Positions 31,373 to 41,600 of a stretch of DNA of 64,000 nt are shown here, in pieces. This DNA comes from Ornithinimicrobium pekingense DSM 21552 (GTDB lineage Bacteria; Actinomycetota; Actinomycetes; Actinomycetales; Dermatophilaceae). Each line of letters begins with the position of its first letter. Positions within the stretch are counted from its first letter, which is position 1. The DNA lies in the NCBI RefSeq assembly GCF_000421185.1, contig NZ_ATWJ01000007.1:310001-374000 (forward strand). Direction: 5' to 3'. Under the pieces are notes generated by a model. It did no database searches. It was given only the letters and a program-made list of their open reading frames with translations, and was not told where the DNA came from. The position numbers and the translations under genes were made by a program.

Positions 31373-33364
31373 TCAGGGCTGGTGGATGAACATGCCCCAA
31401 TGCACGAGGCCCCCGGGGGTGCCGTCGTGCAGGGTCTGCCCATCGGTGGCCAGTGGGAGGAAGGCCGGCAGCCCGTCGGGGAAGAGCTCCCTGGCCCACA
31501 GTCGGTAGAGGGTCTGGCTGTCGATCCCCGTCCCGGCGAAGTCCGCGTCGAGCAGGACGACGGGGTCGTCCCGTCCGACCGGGGACCTCTGGTGGACCGG
31601 GGGCGTGGAGCGCAGCTGGACGAGAAAGACCCGGGACATGAACTCCGGCCGGACCATCGGGAAGCGGTAGTGGGCTCCGCCGTCGTTCTCCGTGACGACC
31701 TCGCCGGCCTCGAGCTCGATCTCCCGGGCGGAGTAGAGCGTTTCCCCGTCCTGGTCGAAGTTCCACACGCGCAGCCAGTCCTTCGGGGCGGCGAGGGCAT
31801 CGTCGGACAGGGCGCGGGAGATGAACAGCTCCACCCGCGGTTGGTCGATAAAGCTGCGCCACTGGTGGAGCTCGTCCTCGTCCATGTTCTCGTACTCCCA
31901 CGCCGTGGCACCGGGGGGCCACACCGCCAGCAGCTGCGGTGGCAGCGCGACCTGCTCGCGCGCCCGCAGGACGACGTGCAGCTCGCCGCCGGCGAAGCCG
32001 TTGCCGGTTGGCAGGGTCAGCAGCGGGGCGTTGACGGCGTCCGCCGCGAAGGAGGCGGCGCCGCCGTCTGTCGTGAACGGCTCCACCTCCCACAGCCGCT
32101 GGCGCTGCTCCCGGCTGAGGCCGGTCGCGGCGAGGTCCGGGTCGAGGGCGAGGTGGTCCGTCGCCGCGGCCTGCACCGGCCCCGGCGACGTCGACCGCGC
32201 CATGACGACGACGCACGCGCCTGGCGGCAGCATCTCCTCCCGTAGCTCGACGGTGTAGGCGGCGCCGTCCCCGCCCGGCGGGAGGGCGACGTGGTCGAGC
32301 GCGCCGGCGGCGCGGGCGAGGGAGAGGCGGGTGGCGCCGTGCTCCGGGTCGAGCACCCACACGCCGAGCCACGCCATCGGGTCGTCCAGGCCCTGCTCGC
32401 CTAGGTCGCGGTCGAACGCGAGCTCGATGCGGTGAGACTCCGCAAACGCCTTCAGCGCCTCGTCCAGGTCGTCCGGCCGTGGCCAGAGGTCGGTGATGCG
32501 CGGCGGCTGGACGACCTGCGGCGGGTGGCAGCACTCCTCGACCCGCTCGGCGAGGCACAGGATGAGGTCGAGCAGCTGGCGGTTGGACCGGATGACCGAC
32601 CGCACGCTCGTGTCGACGACGATCCCGTCGTCGTCGTCCAGCTCCACGGTCGCCAGCGGCACGCACGCCTCGGCGCACGCGCACGACCGCGGGTCGAGGT
32701 CGTCGAGGAGCAGGCGCAGGTCCTCCCGTGCCGGGTGCTCGTCCTCGTCCTCCTCGTCGTACTCGCCGTCGTCATGCTCCGTGTAAGGCTCCTCCTCGTC
32801 GACATGCCCGATCAGCGCGTTGCACACCTTGTCGGGGATCCCGACCCGCTCGGTCGCGCCCTCCGTGACGGTGACGGCGAAGGACTCGCGCACCATGGAC
32901 GGCACGCAACGCGGATCCTCCGCGCAGCCCTCCGGCGGGAGGGCGACCGGGTCGGTGCCGCACTCGTGGAGGCACAGCGACACGGTAACGATGCCGGTCC
33001 TGAGATGCTCCTCGCCGGGGCGTCCGCACGCGTCGGTCAGCCGGGCAGGGTCGACCTCGACGTCCCGGGGGACGACGACGACGCGGCCGTGGCCATCGAC
33101 GGCGACCCCGTGGCCCACGATGAGCGTCCCGTCGTCGGTCAGCGTCACCTCCAGCCCGCACAGCACCCCGGAGCCTAGGCCGAGGCGGGTGACGATCTCC
33201 CGCGCCCGCCGGTGGTAGGCCTGCTCCGCGCGCCAGTGGCGGACCTCCATGAGCTTGCGCGGGAAGAACAAGTTGCGCTCCAGCGGCCGGGGCGGGTCGC
33301 AGGTGCAGTCGTGGTCGCACCGGCAGTCGGTGGCGGGTGTGCCGATCCCATGGGTCGCGCTCAT
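31373..33364 (-). CDS. eCIS accessory protein, LHGWG-like domain plus repeated C-terminal domain
   Basis: This 663-residue protein begins with a Cys-rich segment (DCRCDHDCTCDPP), then the shared N-terminal domain (LERNLFFPRKLMEVRHW; RLGLGSGVLCGLEVTL). A very acidic stretch (EEEPYTEHDDGEYDEEDEDE) and a second Cys cluster (CACAEACVP) follow. Two Ig-like copies come next: ITDLWPRPDDLDEALKAFAE, and VELFISRALSDDALAAPKDW ending LDADFAGTGID and DGTPGGLVHWGMFIHQP. The terminal domain is homologous to that of the downstream gene. ATG 33364 overlaps the previous stop. Location beside the tail-protein and baseplate genes suggests a baseplate-attached structure. Confidence 0.65.
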   Translation of the reverse strand: MSATHGIGTPATDCRCDHDCTCDPPRPLERNLFFPRKLMEVRHWRAEQAYHRRAREIVTRLGLGSGVLCGLEVTLTDDGTLIVGHGVAVDGHGRVVVVPRDVEVDPARLTDACGRPGEEHLRTGIVTVSLCLHECGTDPVALPPEGCAEDPRCVPSMVRESFAVTVTEGATERVGIPDKVCNALIGHVDEEEPYTEHDDGEYDEEDEDEHPAREDLRLLLDDLDPRSCACAEACVPLATVELDDDDGIVVDTSVRSVIRSNRQLLDLILCLAERVEECCHPPQVVQPPRITDLWPRPDDLDEALKAFAESHRIELAFDRDLGEQGLDDPMAWLGVWVLDPEHGATRLSLARAAGALDHVALPPGGDGAAYTVELREEMLPPGACVVVMARSTSPGPVQAAATDHLALDPDLAATGLSREQRQRLWEVEPFTTDGGAASFAADAVNAPLLTLPTGNGFAGGELHVVLRAREQVALPPQLLAVWPPGATAWEYENMDEDELHQWRSFIDQPRVELFISRALSDDALAAPKDWLRVWNFDQDGETLYSAREIELEAGEVVTENDGGAHYRFPMVRPEFMSRVFLVQLRSTPPVHQRSPVGRDDPVVLLDADFAGTGIDSQTLYRLWARELFPDGLPAFLPLATDGQTLHDGTPGGLVHWGMFIHQP

Positions 33365-34674
33365 CGTGGGTCTCCTGGTGCGGGTGACGGGTCGGTGGGG
33401 GCCAGCCGAGCGGTGCCGAGGCGGATGGCGGGGCCGTCGATGCGGGGGTCGTGCGCCTCGTCGATGGGCAGGCCCGGCGGGCCCGTCCCAGGCAGCGCGT
33501 CGGTGCCGACCTCCACCGGCAGACGGGTGGTGCGCGTCGTCGCGCAGGTGCGGGCGAGCACGTGCGCCGGCCGCTCGCGCTGGACGACGGCGTCCACGGC
33601 GGCGACGTCCGCGGCGGAGCCGTCGGGCACGTGGACGCAGATGCGGTGCGCCAGGGCGCCGTGCACCGGCAGCCCGGCGTCCACCGGGGCGGTGAGCATC
33701 GACCGGTCGAGGAGCGCGGTCGTGTCCAGCACGGGCGGCCCCGGGTCGGCCGGCAGCAGGCCGGTCGTCAGCCCGAGCGCGCTCGTGCCCAGGTCCGCCC
33801 CGAGGCGCCAGATGAGGGCGCGGGCCAGCGGCTCGACGACGTCGACGGTGAGGCCGGTCTCGCGCCGGACCTGGTCGCGCAGGCCGAGGGCGGTGCCGCG
33901 GCGGGCGTACCGCTCGACGGCGGAGCTCACGGTCTCGCGGCGGTCGTCCTCGCCTCTGGGCAGGCGGGCCGGGTCGAGCGCGACCCACGCCGCGAGTCGC
34001 CCCAGCCACGGCGCGTCCTCCCGGTCCGGAGCCACCGCGGGGCTGAGGAGCGTCGGCAGCTCGTCGAGGACCGACGTCGCCTGCTCCTGCGTCGCCCCTA
34101 GCAGTCCGAGGTAGCGCCCGAGTAGGCCGTCGCCGTCGTCGACGTCGCCGGCGGTCGTCTGCCGGTAGGCCGGTGGGAGCAACGTGACGAGGCCGTCGTC
34201 GCCGGTCTCGACGAGGACGTCGGCGACGCGCGGGGTGTCCCCGCCGGCGCCGCCGAGCTCGAGCCCCACCCACAGGTCGCCGACGCCGGTCGCTGCGGCC
34301 AGCACCCGGACGTCCAGCGCCCCGGTCGGGGCGGCGCGCCAGCGGTCGGCGGGGGTGACGGCCGGCCCGAGGGCGGGCAGGTCGGCCGCAGGGTCGGGTG
34401 GTGGCGGGGGCCCCGCCCCGACGACGACCGTCCACACCCTCAGCCACGCCGGTTCGGTGACGGGCTCGGCGAGCCGGACCACGACCCGGCGCCACCGGTC
34501 CGCCGTCGTCGTGTCGACCTGTGCCGGGTCGGGGCGGCCCGCCCGCAGCACCGCGACCCCGTGCCGCCCGTACCCGCCGTCGTGCTCCGCCAGGGCGAGC
34601 GCGCCCTCCTCCACGGCCGTGCCGTAGTGCTCGGCCCCTGCCCATTCGCGCGCGAGCCACCGGTAGGCGCTCAT
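33361..34674 (-). CDS. eCIS tail protein I-like baseplate component
   Basis: This 437-residue protein contains the phage tail protein (gpI/TIGR02242-like) core: LVTLLPPAYRQTT, then LLGRYLGLLGATQEQATSVLDE, the APWLGRLAAWVALDP stretch and VERYARRGTALGLRDQV. Such proteins sit in the baseplate next to gpJ in phage P2 and in injection systems. An extra N-terminal beta-rich domain (residues 1-150) precedes it and a disordered Pro-rich tail ends it. Start and stop both overlap neighbours through ATGA. Confidence 0.8.
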   Translation of the reverse strand: MSAYRWLAREWAGAEHYGTAVEEGALALAEHDGGYGRHGVAVLRAGRPDPAQVDTTTADRWRRVVVRLAEPVTEPAWLRVWTVVVGAGPPPPPDPAADLPALGPAVTPADRWRAAPTGALDVRVLAAATGVGDLWVGLELGGAGGDTPRVADVLVETGDDGLVTLLPPAYRQTTAGDVDDGDGLLGRYLGLLGATQEQATSVLDELPTLLSPAVAPDREDAPWLGRLAAWVALDPARLPRGEDDRRETVSSAVERYARRGTALGLRDQVRRETGLTVDVVEPLARALIWRLGADLGTSALGLTTGLLPADPGPPVLDTTALLDRSMLTAPVDAGLPVHGALAHRICVHVPDGSAADVAAVDAVVQRERPAHVLARTCATTRTTRLPVEVGTDALPGTGPPGLPIDEAHDPRIDGPAIRLGTARLAPTDPSPAPGDPR

Positions 34675-35606
34675 CGCTGGACCCCGATCCACTGGACCGA
34701 CCACGCCAGGGTGGTCGCGACGACGTCGAGCAGGTCGCCGTGGCCGACGACGGCCGGCGGGTTGACGTCGACGGCGGCCGTCCCCGCCACGGAGACACCG
34801 GCGGGCAGCGGCACCAGAACCCGGAACCGGCCCGCCTCCGGCGCCTCCACGTGGGGCACGCCGTCGAGGACGCAGGACGCGCCGGTCGGCGACGCGGCGG
34901 CGCTGAGCAGGCGATCACCGCCGAGGTTGACGAGGTAGACCGGGACGTCTCCGAAGCCGGCCTCGGCGGTGTCGACCTCCGTCTCGACGGCCCACACTCG
35001 GCCGGCGTCGTCCTGCCTGGCCTGCCACGGCGTGTAGCCGGGCCACGTCGCCCCGCTCGCCGCGTAGGGGGTCGGCGGCGGGTTGAGCAGGCGGCGCGCC
35101 GCGGGGTCCGGCGGCTGGCTGAGCCGGCAGCCGTGCACCGCGACCTCGGCGAGGACGACGTCGAGGCCCTCGCGGACGGGGCCGTCGAGCCACCCGACGG
35201 TCGGGACGTCGGACCGGCGCACGGCGCCGCGCGTGCCGCAGGCGCCCGCACGGTCGACGACGACGGCCTCCTCGTCCTCGGTCCAGCGCACGACGAGCGC
35301 GAAGGGCACCGGGTCCCCGGCGGGGCCGGAGGCGACCGGCGGGACGGGCACGGTGAGCGGGTCGTCGACGACGAGCTCACGGCCCTCGGCGTCGAGCGCG
35401 TACCCCGCGCCGAGGGCGACCTCGGTCCCACCGCGCCACCCGGTCACGGTGAGGCCGCTCGCGATGCCCCAGCCGTGGAGCATCCGGTGGTGCAGCCGCC
35501 GCAGGCCGGTGTCGACGTCCTGCCCGGCGGACAGGTCCTCGGCAGTGAGCAGCTGGCCGGGGAAGAACTGCGGGCGGTAGGCCGGGAACAGCGGGTCGAA
35601 CGTCAT
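34671..35606 (-). CDS. eCIS accessory protein, prototype of the LHGWG domain
   Basis: This 311-residue protein starts MTFDPLFPAYRPQFFPGQLL and continues HHRMLHGWGIASGLTVT. This is the clearest copy of the N-terminal domain shared by four proteins of this operon. The rest is beta-rich: a repeated GxGYALDAxGRELVVDDP strand pair and a C-terminal receptor-binding-like sandwich (residues 230-311). No enzymatic motif is visible. Its place between the two baseplate genes and the tail-protein gene suggests a structural baseplate accessory or adaptor. Confidence 0.65.
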   Translation of the reverse strand: MTFDPLFPAYRPQFFPGQLLTAEDLSAGQDVDTGLRRLHHRMLHGWGIASGLTVTGWRGGTEVALGAGYALDAEGRELVVDDPLTVPVPPVASGPAGDPVPFALVVRWTEDEEAVVVDRAGACGTRGAVRRSDVPTVGWLDGPVREGLDVVLAEVAVHGCRLSQPPDPAARRLLNPPPTPYAASGATWPGYTPWQARQDDAGRVWAVETEVDTAEAGFGDVPVYLVNLGGDRLLSAAASPTGASCVLDGVPHVEAPEAGRFRVLVPLPAGVSVAGTAAVDVNPPAVVGHGDLLDVVATTLAWSVQWIGVQR

Positions 35607-36385
35607 CGGAACCATTCCTCGGTGGGCAGGGTGGGACGGGGGGCCGGGACCAGCGCCAGCCACGACACGGCGTGCGGCGCGGTGTGGAGCGCGGCCGCCG
35701 CCGTCGTGCTCTGCGCGGGGTAGCGAGACCGGACGGCGAGGACGAACCCGGCCGCGTCCGCGTCCCGGACCTCGACCGTCGTGCCGAGCGTCCCGGCGGG
35801 CGCCGGCCCTGCGGGGGTGCCGACGACGACGGGGTCCGCCGGCAGGCGGTGCTCGCCGAGGTCGACCTCGACCTTCCACGCGGCCGCGCTGCCGGTGGCC
35901 GGCGCGCCCCGCGGGACGGTCCCGGCCAGCCGGCGGATCGGGCCGGGGCGGCGCAGCCACTGGCGGTGCCCGTCACCGTCCTCGACCTGCCACCAGTCGT
36001 CCTCGCTGTCGTCGTGCGGGGTGACGGTCGCCAGCGGGATGTCGAGGTGCGCGAGCCGGCCCGCCTCACGCACGGCGACGAGGCCCTGCGGTCCCTGCCC
36101 ACGAGCGTGCAGCACGACGGCCAGCGGCCCGGTCGCCCTCACCGGGACCGAGTGGGTGGCCGCGAGGACGACGACGCGACCGCAGCGGTCGATCCCGAAT
36201 CCCCGGGTGACAGTCACCCGCCCACCCCGCGCCACGACCTCGAGCCCGGCCGAGCAGCCCCAAGTCCGGTGGGCGGCGACCTGGTGCTGGGCCAGACGGG
36301 CCGCGGGCAGGTCGGGCGCGTCCCGCAGGTCCATGCTCAGCAGCCAGGCACCGGTCACGTGGCGCAGCCGGGTTGGGGCGGTCAT
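35603..36385 (-). CDS. eCIS accessory protein, short LHGWG-domain variant
   Basis: This 260-residue protein begins LRHVTGAWLLSMDLRDAPD and has HRTWGCSAGLEVVARGG followed by GFGIDRCGRVVVL, a degenerate version of the domain seen in the next three genes. The remainder is a beta-rich region without motifs. ATG 36385 overlaps the baseplate-J stop. It is probably a paralog that arose by duplication inside the operon and serves the same structure; its precise role is unknown. Confidence 0.6.
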   Translation of the reverse strand: MTAPTRLRHVTGAWLLSMDLRDAPDLPAARLAQHQVAAHRTWGCSAGLEVVARGGRVTVTRGFGIDRCGRVVVLAATHSVPVRATGPLAVVLHARGQGPQGLVAVREAGRLAHLDIPLATVTPHDDSEDDWWQVEDGDGHRQWLRRPGPIRRLAGTVPRGAPATGSAAAWKVEVDLGEHRLPADPVVVGTPAGPAPAGTLGTTVEVRDADAAGFVLAVRSRYPAQSTTAAAALHTAPHAVSWLALVPAPRPTLPTEEWFR

Positions 36386-38628
36386 CGTGGTCCTCCGGCG
36401 GTGAGGTCGAGCCGCCCGGCCACGACGAGGTGGGTGCCGCTCACGGGGATGTCCCCGCAGCCGTCCGGGCATCCCGGGGTACTGAGCGCGAGGTGCTCGA
36501 CCCGGTCGACGGCGGCCAGCGCGTCGAGCAGCTGGAGCACCTCGGTGCGCCGCACGGTGCGGCCGAAGGGCCACCCGAGCCCGGCGGGGCCGCCCGTCAC
36601 GGGGTCGAGGAAGGTCTCGAGCGCGCGGGTGGCCTCGGTGACCACCGCCGCGGCGCTCCTGCCGGGGCGGGTGACGAGGTGGGCACGCACCCCGACCTCC
36701 ACGTAGTCCGGCCCGACGACGAAGACGCGGGTGCCGAGCGTGCGCGCGGCGGCGAGTCGGCCGCGGACCCGGGCGAGCAGGCCGGCGGACGGGGTGGGCC
36801 GGCCGACCGGGAGCCCGGGGACGACGACGACGGTGACGCACCCGTCGGCGCGCACACCCGGCAGCCGGGGGTCCACCTCCGGCAGGGCCCGGGCCCGGCG
36901 CAGTGCGGTGCCGGCGGTGGCCAGGGCGATCCGTTCGAGGTCGAGGGCGGTGACGCCGCGCTCGGGGACCCCGAGCTGCCGCACCGCCGCGAGGGGCAGG
37001 TCGTCCAGGCTGCGTCCGCCGGTGAGCTCGACCGCCGCGCGGAGCCGGTCGTGGACCATGAGCGTGGCCTCGGCGCGGGCGGCGGCCTGGCGGGTGCCCT
37101 CCGCCGGTGCCCCGGACTCCCGCCCGGCGACGAGGGCGGCGTGGGTGGCGCCGACGTGGCCGCCGAGGAGCACGGCGGTCCGGTCGTCGTCCGTGAGCCG
37201 CACGCCCGTCGGCGGGGTGAGCCCGCCCAGGCCGGGGGCCGTCGTCCACCGTCCGGTCGCCAGCACCGTCGCGCCCGGCGTGAGCGTGGCGCCCTGGCGG
37301 CCGTCCCCGAAGCGCAGGCTCAGCCCGTCGGGATCCGGCGCGGCGGCGTACTCGGTGGCGTGCGCGACCGCGAGGTCGGGCAGGACGCGGACCGGGGACG
37401 TCGTCCCGTCCGGCTCGGTCACCCAGAGCGCCGGCGGCTGCCCGCACCACGGATGCGGCAGCCGGAACGTCTCCTCCGGCACGCCGGTGGCGACGCCGAG
37501 GACGGCGAGGTCGGCGACGAGTCGTCCCGAGGTGCCGGCCGTCGGGGCCACCCAGCGGACGACGTCGACCACCGGCAGCCCCTCCGTGCCGCCCGGCGGG
37601 TCGAGGCTCAGCGCGAGGACCCGGCCGTCGGCCGAGCAGACGAGCCCGACCACGGCCCGCGGGAACGGCTGGCCGGCGGAGGGCGCCCCCGAGACGGTGG
37701 CGTCCGAGGGCACGGTCACGCTCGTGCTGTACGGCGCGGTCGCGACCGCCTCGCCCACGTCGACGTGGAGCGCCGCGAGCGCGGGGGCGACGTCGTGCCG
37801 GCCGGCGTCGATCCGGCACCGTACCCACGCGCACGAGTGCCCGGCGAGGACGCCGGTGGCCTGGTCCCCGAGCACCGTCACGGGCACCATTGGCAGCTCG
37901 AGGCGGACCCGTCCGGGAGCGGTGAGCGCGGCGGTGTCGTCCTCGGCGTCGAGCGCCTCCCACGCGGTGCCGTCCCACGCCTCCCACCCGGTGCGCGCGT
38001 CGTGGTGGCCCGGGCCGGCGGCGGCGCGCTCGGGGCCGCAGAGCCCGGCCTCCGGGACGAGCCACAGGTCGAGCGTGCCGGACAGGGACCCGCCCGGGGG
38101 GAGCAGCCCGAGGACGACGGCGTCCCCGGGCCGGGGGTCGGTGCCGAACGGGTGCACGGTGCGGCCCGCCGTCAGCGCGCGCGTGAGGTCGGTGGCACCG
38201 CTGCGGTACTCCTCGTCCCCTGCGCCCGGGGCCGCGTGGGCGACGACCGCGAGCGTGGCCCCGGTGAGCGCCACGTCGTCGAGCAGGGTGAGCGGCGTCT
38301 CCTCCTCCTCGAGCAGGCCGGAGAGGCCCAGACCCGCCGGGATGCGCGCCGCGGTCGAGGAGAGCCCGAGCAGGCAGGTGGCCGGCCGCGGTGCCCGGGG
38401 TGGCATGCCGACGAGGGAGAGCAGCAGCCGCCGCTCGCGGTCGGTCACGGCGCTGGAGCGGTAGCTGTCGGCCTCGACCGACCACGCGAGGAGCTCGAGC
38501 GCGGCGATGCCGGGGTCGCTGACGTTCTGGTCGGTCCACGCCGGTGCGACGATCGGCAGCTGGGCACGTCCCTGCCGGACGAGGTCGCGCCAGCGCAGCG
38601 TGTCGGTGACGGGCGGGAAGAGCGGCAT
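36382..38628 (-). CDS. eCIS baseplate J-like protein (Afp12-like)
   Basis: This 748-residue protein starts MPLFPPVTDTLRWRDLVRQG and has the baseplate-J features WTDQNVSDPGIAALELLAWS near the N-terminus and LRFGDGRQGATLTPG in the middle. The C-terminal segment VEVGVRAHLVTRPGRSAAAV with FLDPVTGGPAGLGWPFGRTV resembles gpJ/Afp11-12 wedge proteins, which connect spike, sheath and fibres. It is encoded directly after the larger J-like gene. A Cys-containing tail (CPDGCGDIP) is unusual. Confidence 0.85.
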   Translation of the reverse strand: MPLFPPVTDTLRWRDLVRQGRAQLPIVAPAWTDQNVSDPGIAALELLAWSVEADSYRSSAVTDRERRLLLSLVGMPPRAPRPATCLLGLSSTAARIPAGLGLSGLLEEEETPLTLLDDVALTGATLAVVAHAAPGAGDEEYRSGATDLTRALTAGRTVHPFGTDPRPGDAVVLGLLPPGGSLSGTLDLWLVPEAGLCGPERAAAGPGHHDARTGWEAWDGTAWEALDAEDDTAALTAPGRVRLELPMVPVTVLGDQATGVLAGHSCAWVRCRIDAGRHDVAPALAALHVDVGEAVATAPYSTSVTVPSDATVSGAPSAGQPFPRAVVGLVCSADGRVLALSLDPPGGTEGLPVVDVVRWVAPTAGTSGRLVADLAVLGVATGVPEETFRLPHPWCGQPPALWVTEPDGTTSPVRVLPDLAVAHATEYAAAPDPDGLSLRFGDGRQGATLTPGATVLATGRWTTAPGLGGLTPPTGVRLTDDDRTAVLLGGHVGATHAALVAGRESGAPAEGTRQAAARAEATLMVHDRLRAAVELTGGRSLDDLPLAAVRQLGVPERGVTALDLERIALATAGTALRRARALPEVDPRLPGVRADGCVTVVVVPGLPVGRPTPSAGLLARVRGRLAAARTLGTRVFVVGPDYVEVGVRAHLVTRPGRSAAAVVTEATRALETFLDPVTGGPAGLGWPFGRTVRRTEVLQLLDALAAVDRVEHLALSTPGCPDGCGDIPVSGTHLVVAGRLDLTAGGPR

Positions 38629-38629
38629 G

Positions 38630-41600
38630 TCAGCGCTCTCTTCCGAGGCGCACGGTGAGCGGTCCGGCGCAGGCGACGTGGTCGGGCGGCACCGGGACGA
38701 CGTCGCCCGTCGGCGTGCCGTCGCGCGCGAGGACGAGGTCGGTGACGGCGTCGACGCCAGGCACCCCCTCGAGGACGCGCGCTAGGTCGGATACGTGGAC
38801 GTCGGTTCCGAAGTCCCACCCCGTCCCGGAGTCACCCCCGTGGAGCGGGTGGAGGAAGGTCTCGAGGGCGCGGACGACGCGCTCGCGCACCTCGCCCGCC
38901 TCCCGGGCCTCCCGCGGCAGGACGCTCACCGCGACCCCCACCGGCACGTAGACGGTCCCCTCGACCGTGACGCGGGCGGCGGCGACGGCCGGTGAGGCGC
39001 CCGCGACCGCGGCCCGGACGGTGGTGAGGAGCACCGGACCGGGCTGGGGCTGGGCCGCGGTGTCCCTGGGGACGACGACGACGCGGACCGCGCCGGGCAA
39101 CGGGCGCCCGTACCGGTCGACGGCCCCCAGGGCCCTGGCCCGGACGACGGCCGGGGAGGCCTCGAGTGCGATGGCCTCGACGTCCTGCTCGGTGAGGGCA
39201 AGGCGGCGGTGACGCAGCAGCCCCGGCCCCCGGGTGAGCGCGTCGGGGAAGGCCTCGACGTCGGCTCCGCCGGAGGCCGCCTCGGGGTTGGTCACCTCGC
39301 TCACGGCGACCGCGCTGAGCAGGGAGGTGATGGTGTGCGGGCCGACGTTCCCGGCGGAGCCGGCGCTCGTCCGGTAGGTCCGCAGCCGGACGTTGTCCCG
39401 GCCCTCGGGCAGCGGGCGGCCGTGGCCGCCGCCGCCGAAGATCACCCGCCCGCTGGCGTTGTCGAGCACGAACACGCGGTCGGTGGGGCCGGCCGAGCCG
39501 AGGGAGGTGACCGACCGCCACGGCACCCACACGGCGGTCACCTGCCCGGTCCGCGCGTCGCGCTCGACGCGGACCGCCTGCGGGTCCACGTCCTGCGTGC
39601 GCAGGGTGCGGGTGAGGACGTCGGCGTCGAGGTCGGCGCGCCGCCCCTCGAGCTCGCGGACCTCGAGCGAGACGTCCCCGGCGACGGGGAACCGGCGGGT
39701 CTGGAGCACCTGGTCCGGCGACCCGTCCCCGGAGCCGAGCACCTCGTCGTGCAGGGTCTCCACCTGCGCCACCTCGACGGCGTGCGCGGCGAGGCCGGTG
39801 ATGCCGACCCGGGGCAGGGGCTGCGTCGCGTCGAAGACCGCCCGCAGCCACGTCCGGGGCCGGCCGAAGCGGGCCGGGGGCGCCGCCGCGAGCCGCGCCC
39901 CCGAGTAGGCCCGGGTCAGGGGGGCGCGCACCGTGACGGTCTCGGCGGTGACGGCGTCGACGACGACCGGCTCCTGGCTCTGGACGTCGGTGAGCATGAG
40001 CAGCTCTCCAGGCCGGTACCGCAGGCCGGCGCCCCGGCCCTGGAGGGTGATCGTGCGGCCGAGAGCCCCGCGGACGGCGGCCCCGGCGTACTCCTCCGTG
40101 CCGGGCCACACCACGCCGACGACGCCGCTGCGGCGCAGCCCGTCCGTGCCGTCGTCGGTGGTGAGGTGCACCCACTCCCGCCCGGTGAAGCCCTCCCACA
40201 CCGGCCGGTGGGGCTCGGCCCAGGGCGAGGGGTCGGTGAGCTGCAGCCACAGCCCGACGCGGTCCGCCGGCAACGGGCCGTCGAGCCCGAGGTAGAGCGT
40301 CGGTGCCTGCTCGGTCATGGGGGTGAACGGTGTGCCGCCGGGACCTGGCCAGGTGACGGCCGCGGTGAGGTCGCGCCATGCGTGGTTGTCGTGCGCGACG
40401 ACGGCGCCGGCGTCCCGGGGCGTCGACTCGTGCCGGTAGAAGACCTCGATCCGGTCGACCATCGGCGCGCGCGGCTCGACGACGGGGAGGTAGTTGATCC
40501 CGCCCTTGGTGTCGGTCCAGCTGACGAAGCGCAGGTTGGAGAACGAGCCCTCGGCCAGCCGTGCGCGCAGCCACCGGCGCACGTCCCCGTCGACGTCGAC
40601 GTCGGCGATGTCGTCCGGCACGGTGAAGCGGATGGAGCCCGACGCCGACAGGGACAGCACCTGGGGGTCGCCCTCGGCGCCGAGAGCGCGCCACCGGTCG
40701 CCGTCGTGGTACTCCCAGGCGACGACCGGCTGGACCAGCCGCGTCGAGGCCTCGGGCACGATCGCCGCGACGAGGTTGGCCGCGTTGATGTCCTTGAGCG
40801 TGCCGACGGCGGTGGCCAGCCGGGTGCTCGCGGCGGCGACCGAGCCCTTCGCGGCGGTGAGCCGGCTCGTCACGGTCGCCACGTAGGAGGAGGGGTCGGT
40901 GTCGAAGATGGGCGGCAGCGAGCCCGCCGGCAGCCAGGGCTGGGCCGTGGCGAGCAGCGCCGTCAGGGCGGTGCGCAGCACGGTCTCCGCCGCGGCGACG
41001 GCGACCGGGTCGCCGCCCTGGACCGCCGCCGCGAGGCCGGCGCGGGGCCCGGCGAGGGAGGAGGGGTCCTGCGCGAGCTGGCCGACGGCGTCGGCGATGT
41101 CGACGAGCACGGAGGCGAGGGTGGGCCGCGCCTGGCGGAGGTGGGTGCCGGCCTGCGCGACGTTCGTCGCGTTCCCGCCGCTCTGGAAGGCGGCTATCTG
41201 GCCCCGGGCAGCGTCGACCTGGGCCGCCGTCGTGCCGTGGGACGCGACGGCTGTCCGCAGCTCCTGGAGGGTGGCGGAGATGCGCGACCGGACGCCGGGG
41301 TACCACCCGGCGGCGGCCGGGCTCAGCAGGGTGGGCAGGCTCTGCGCGAGCGTCGCGTCCGCCTGGGACAGTGCCGTCGAGACGCCTCCCGCGCCCTCGA
41401 GGGTCGTGAGGGCGGTGGCGAGGAGCTCGGCGGCCAGCTGGACGGCGCCCGCCTGCGACCCGCCGAGCTGGTCGGCCTCCTCGGCGGCGGTGACCGGGCG
41501 TTCGATGGTGAGTGTGACGCGGGTGCCCGGTCGCGCGGTCGCGGTTGCCGAGGCGAAGAGGAACGTCGTCCCGCGCACCGGCGAGGGGCCCAGCGGCGCG

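Noticed and set aside
30245-32245. Long plus-strand open frame opposite the eCIS accessory genes
   Set aside because: It is the antisense of two genes with clear shared domains; its own translation is low-complexity with no family features.
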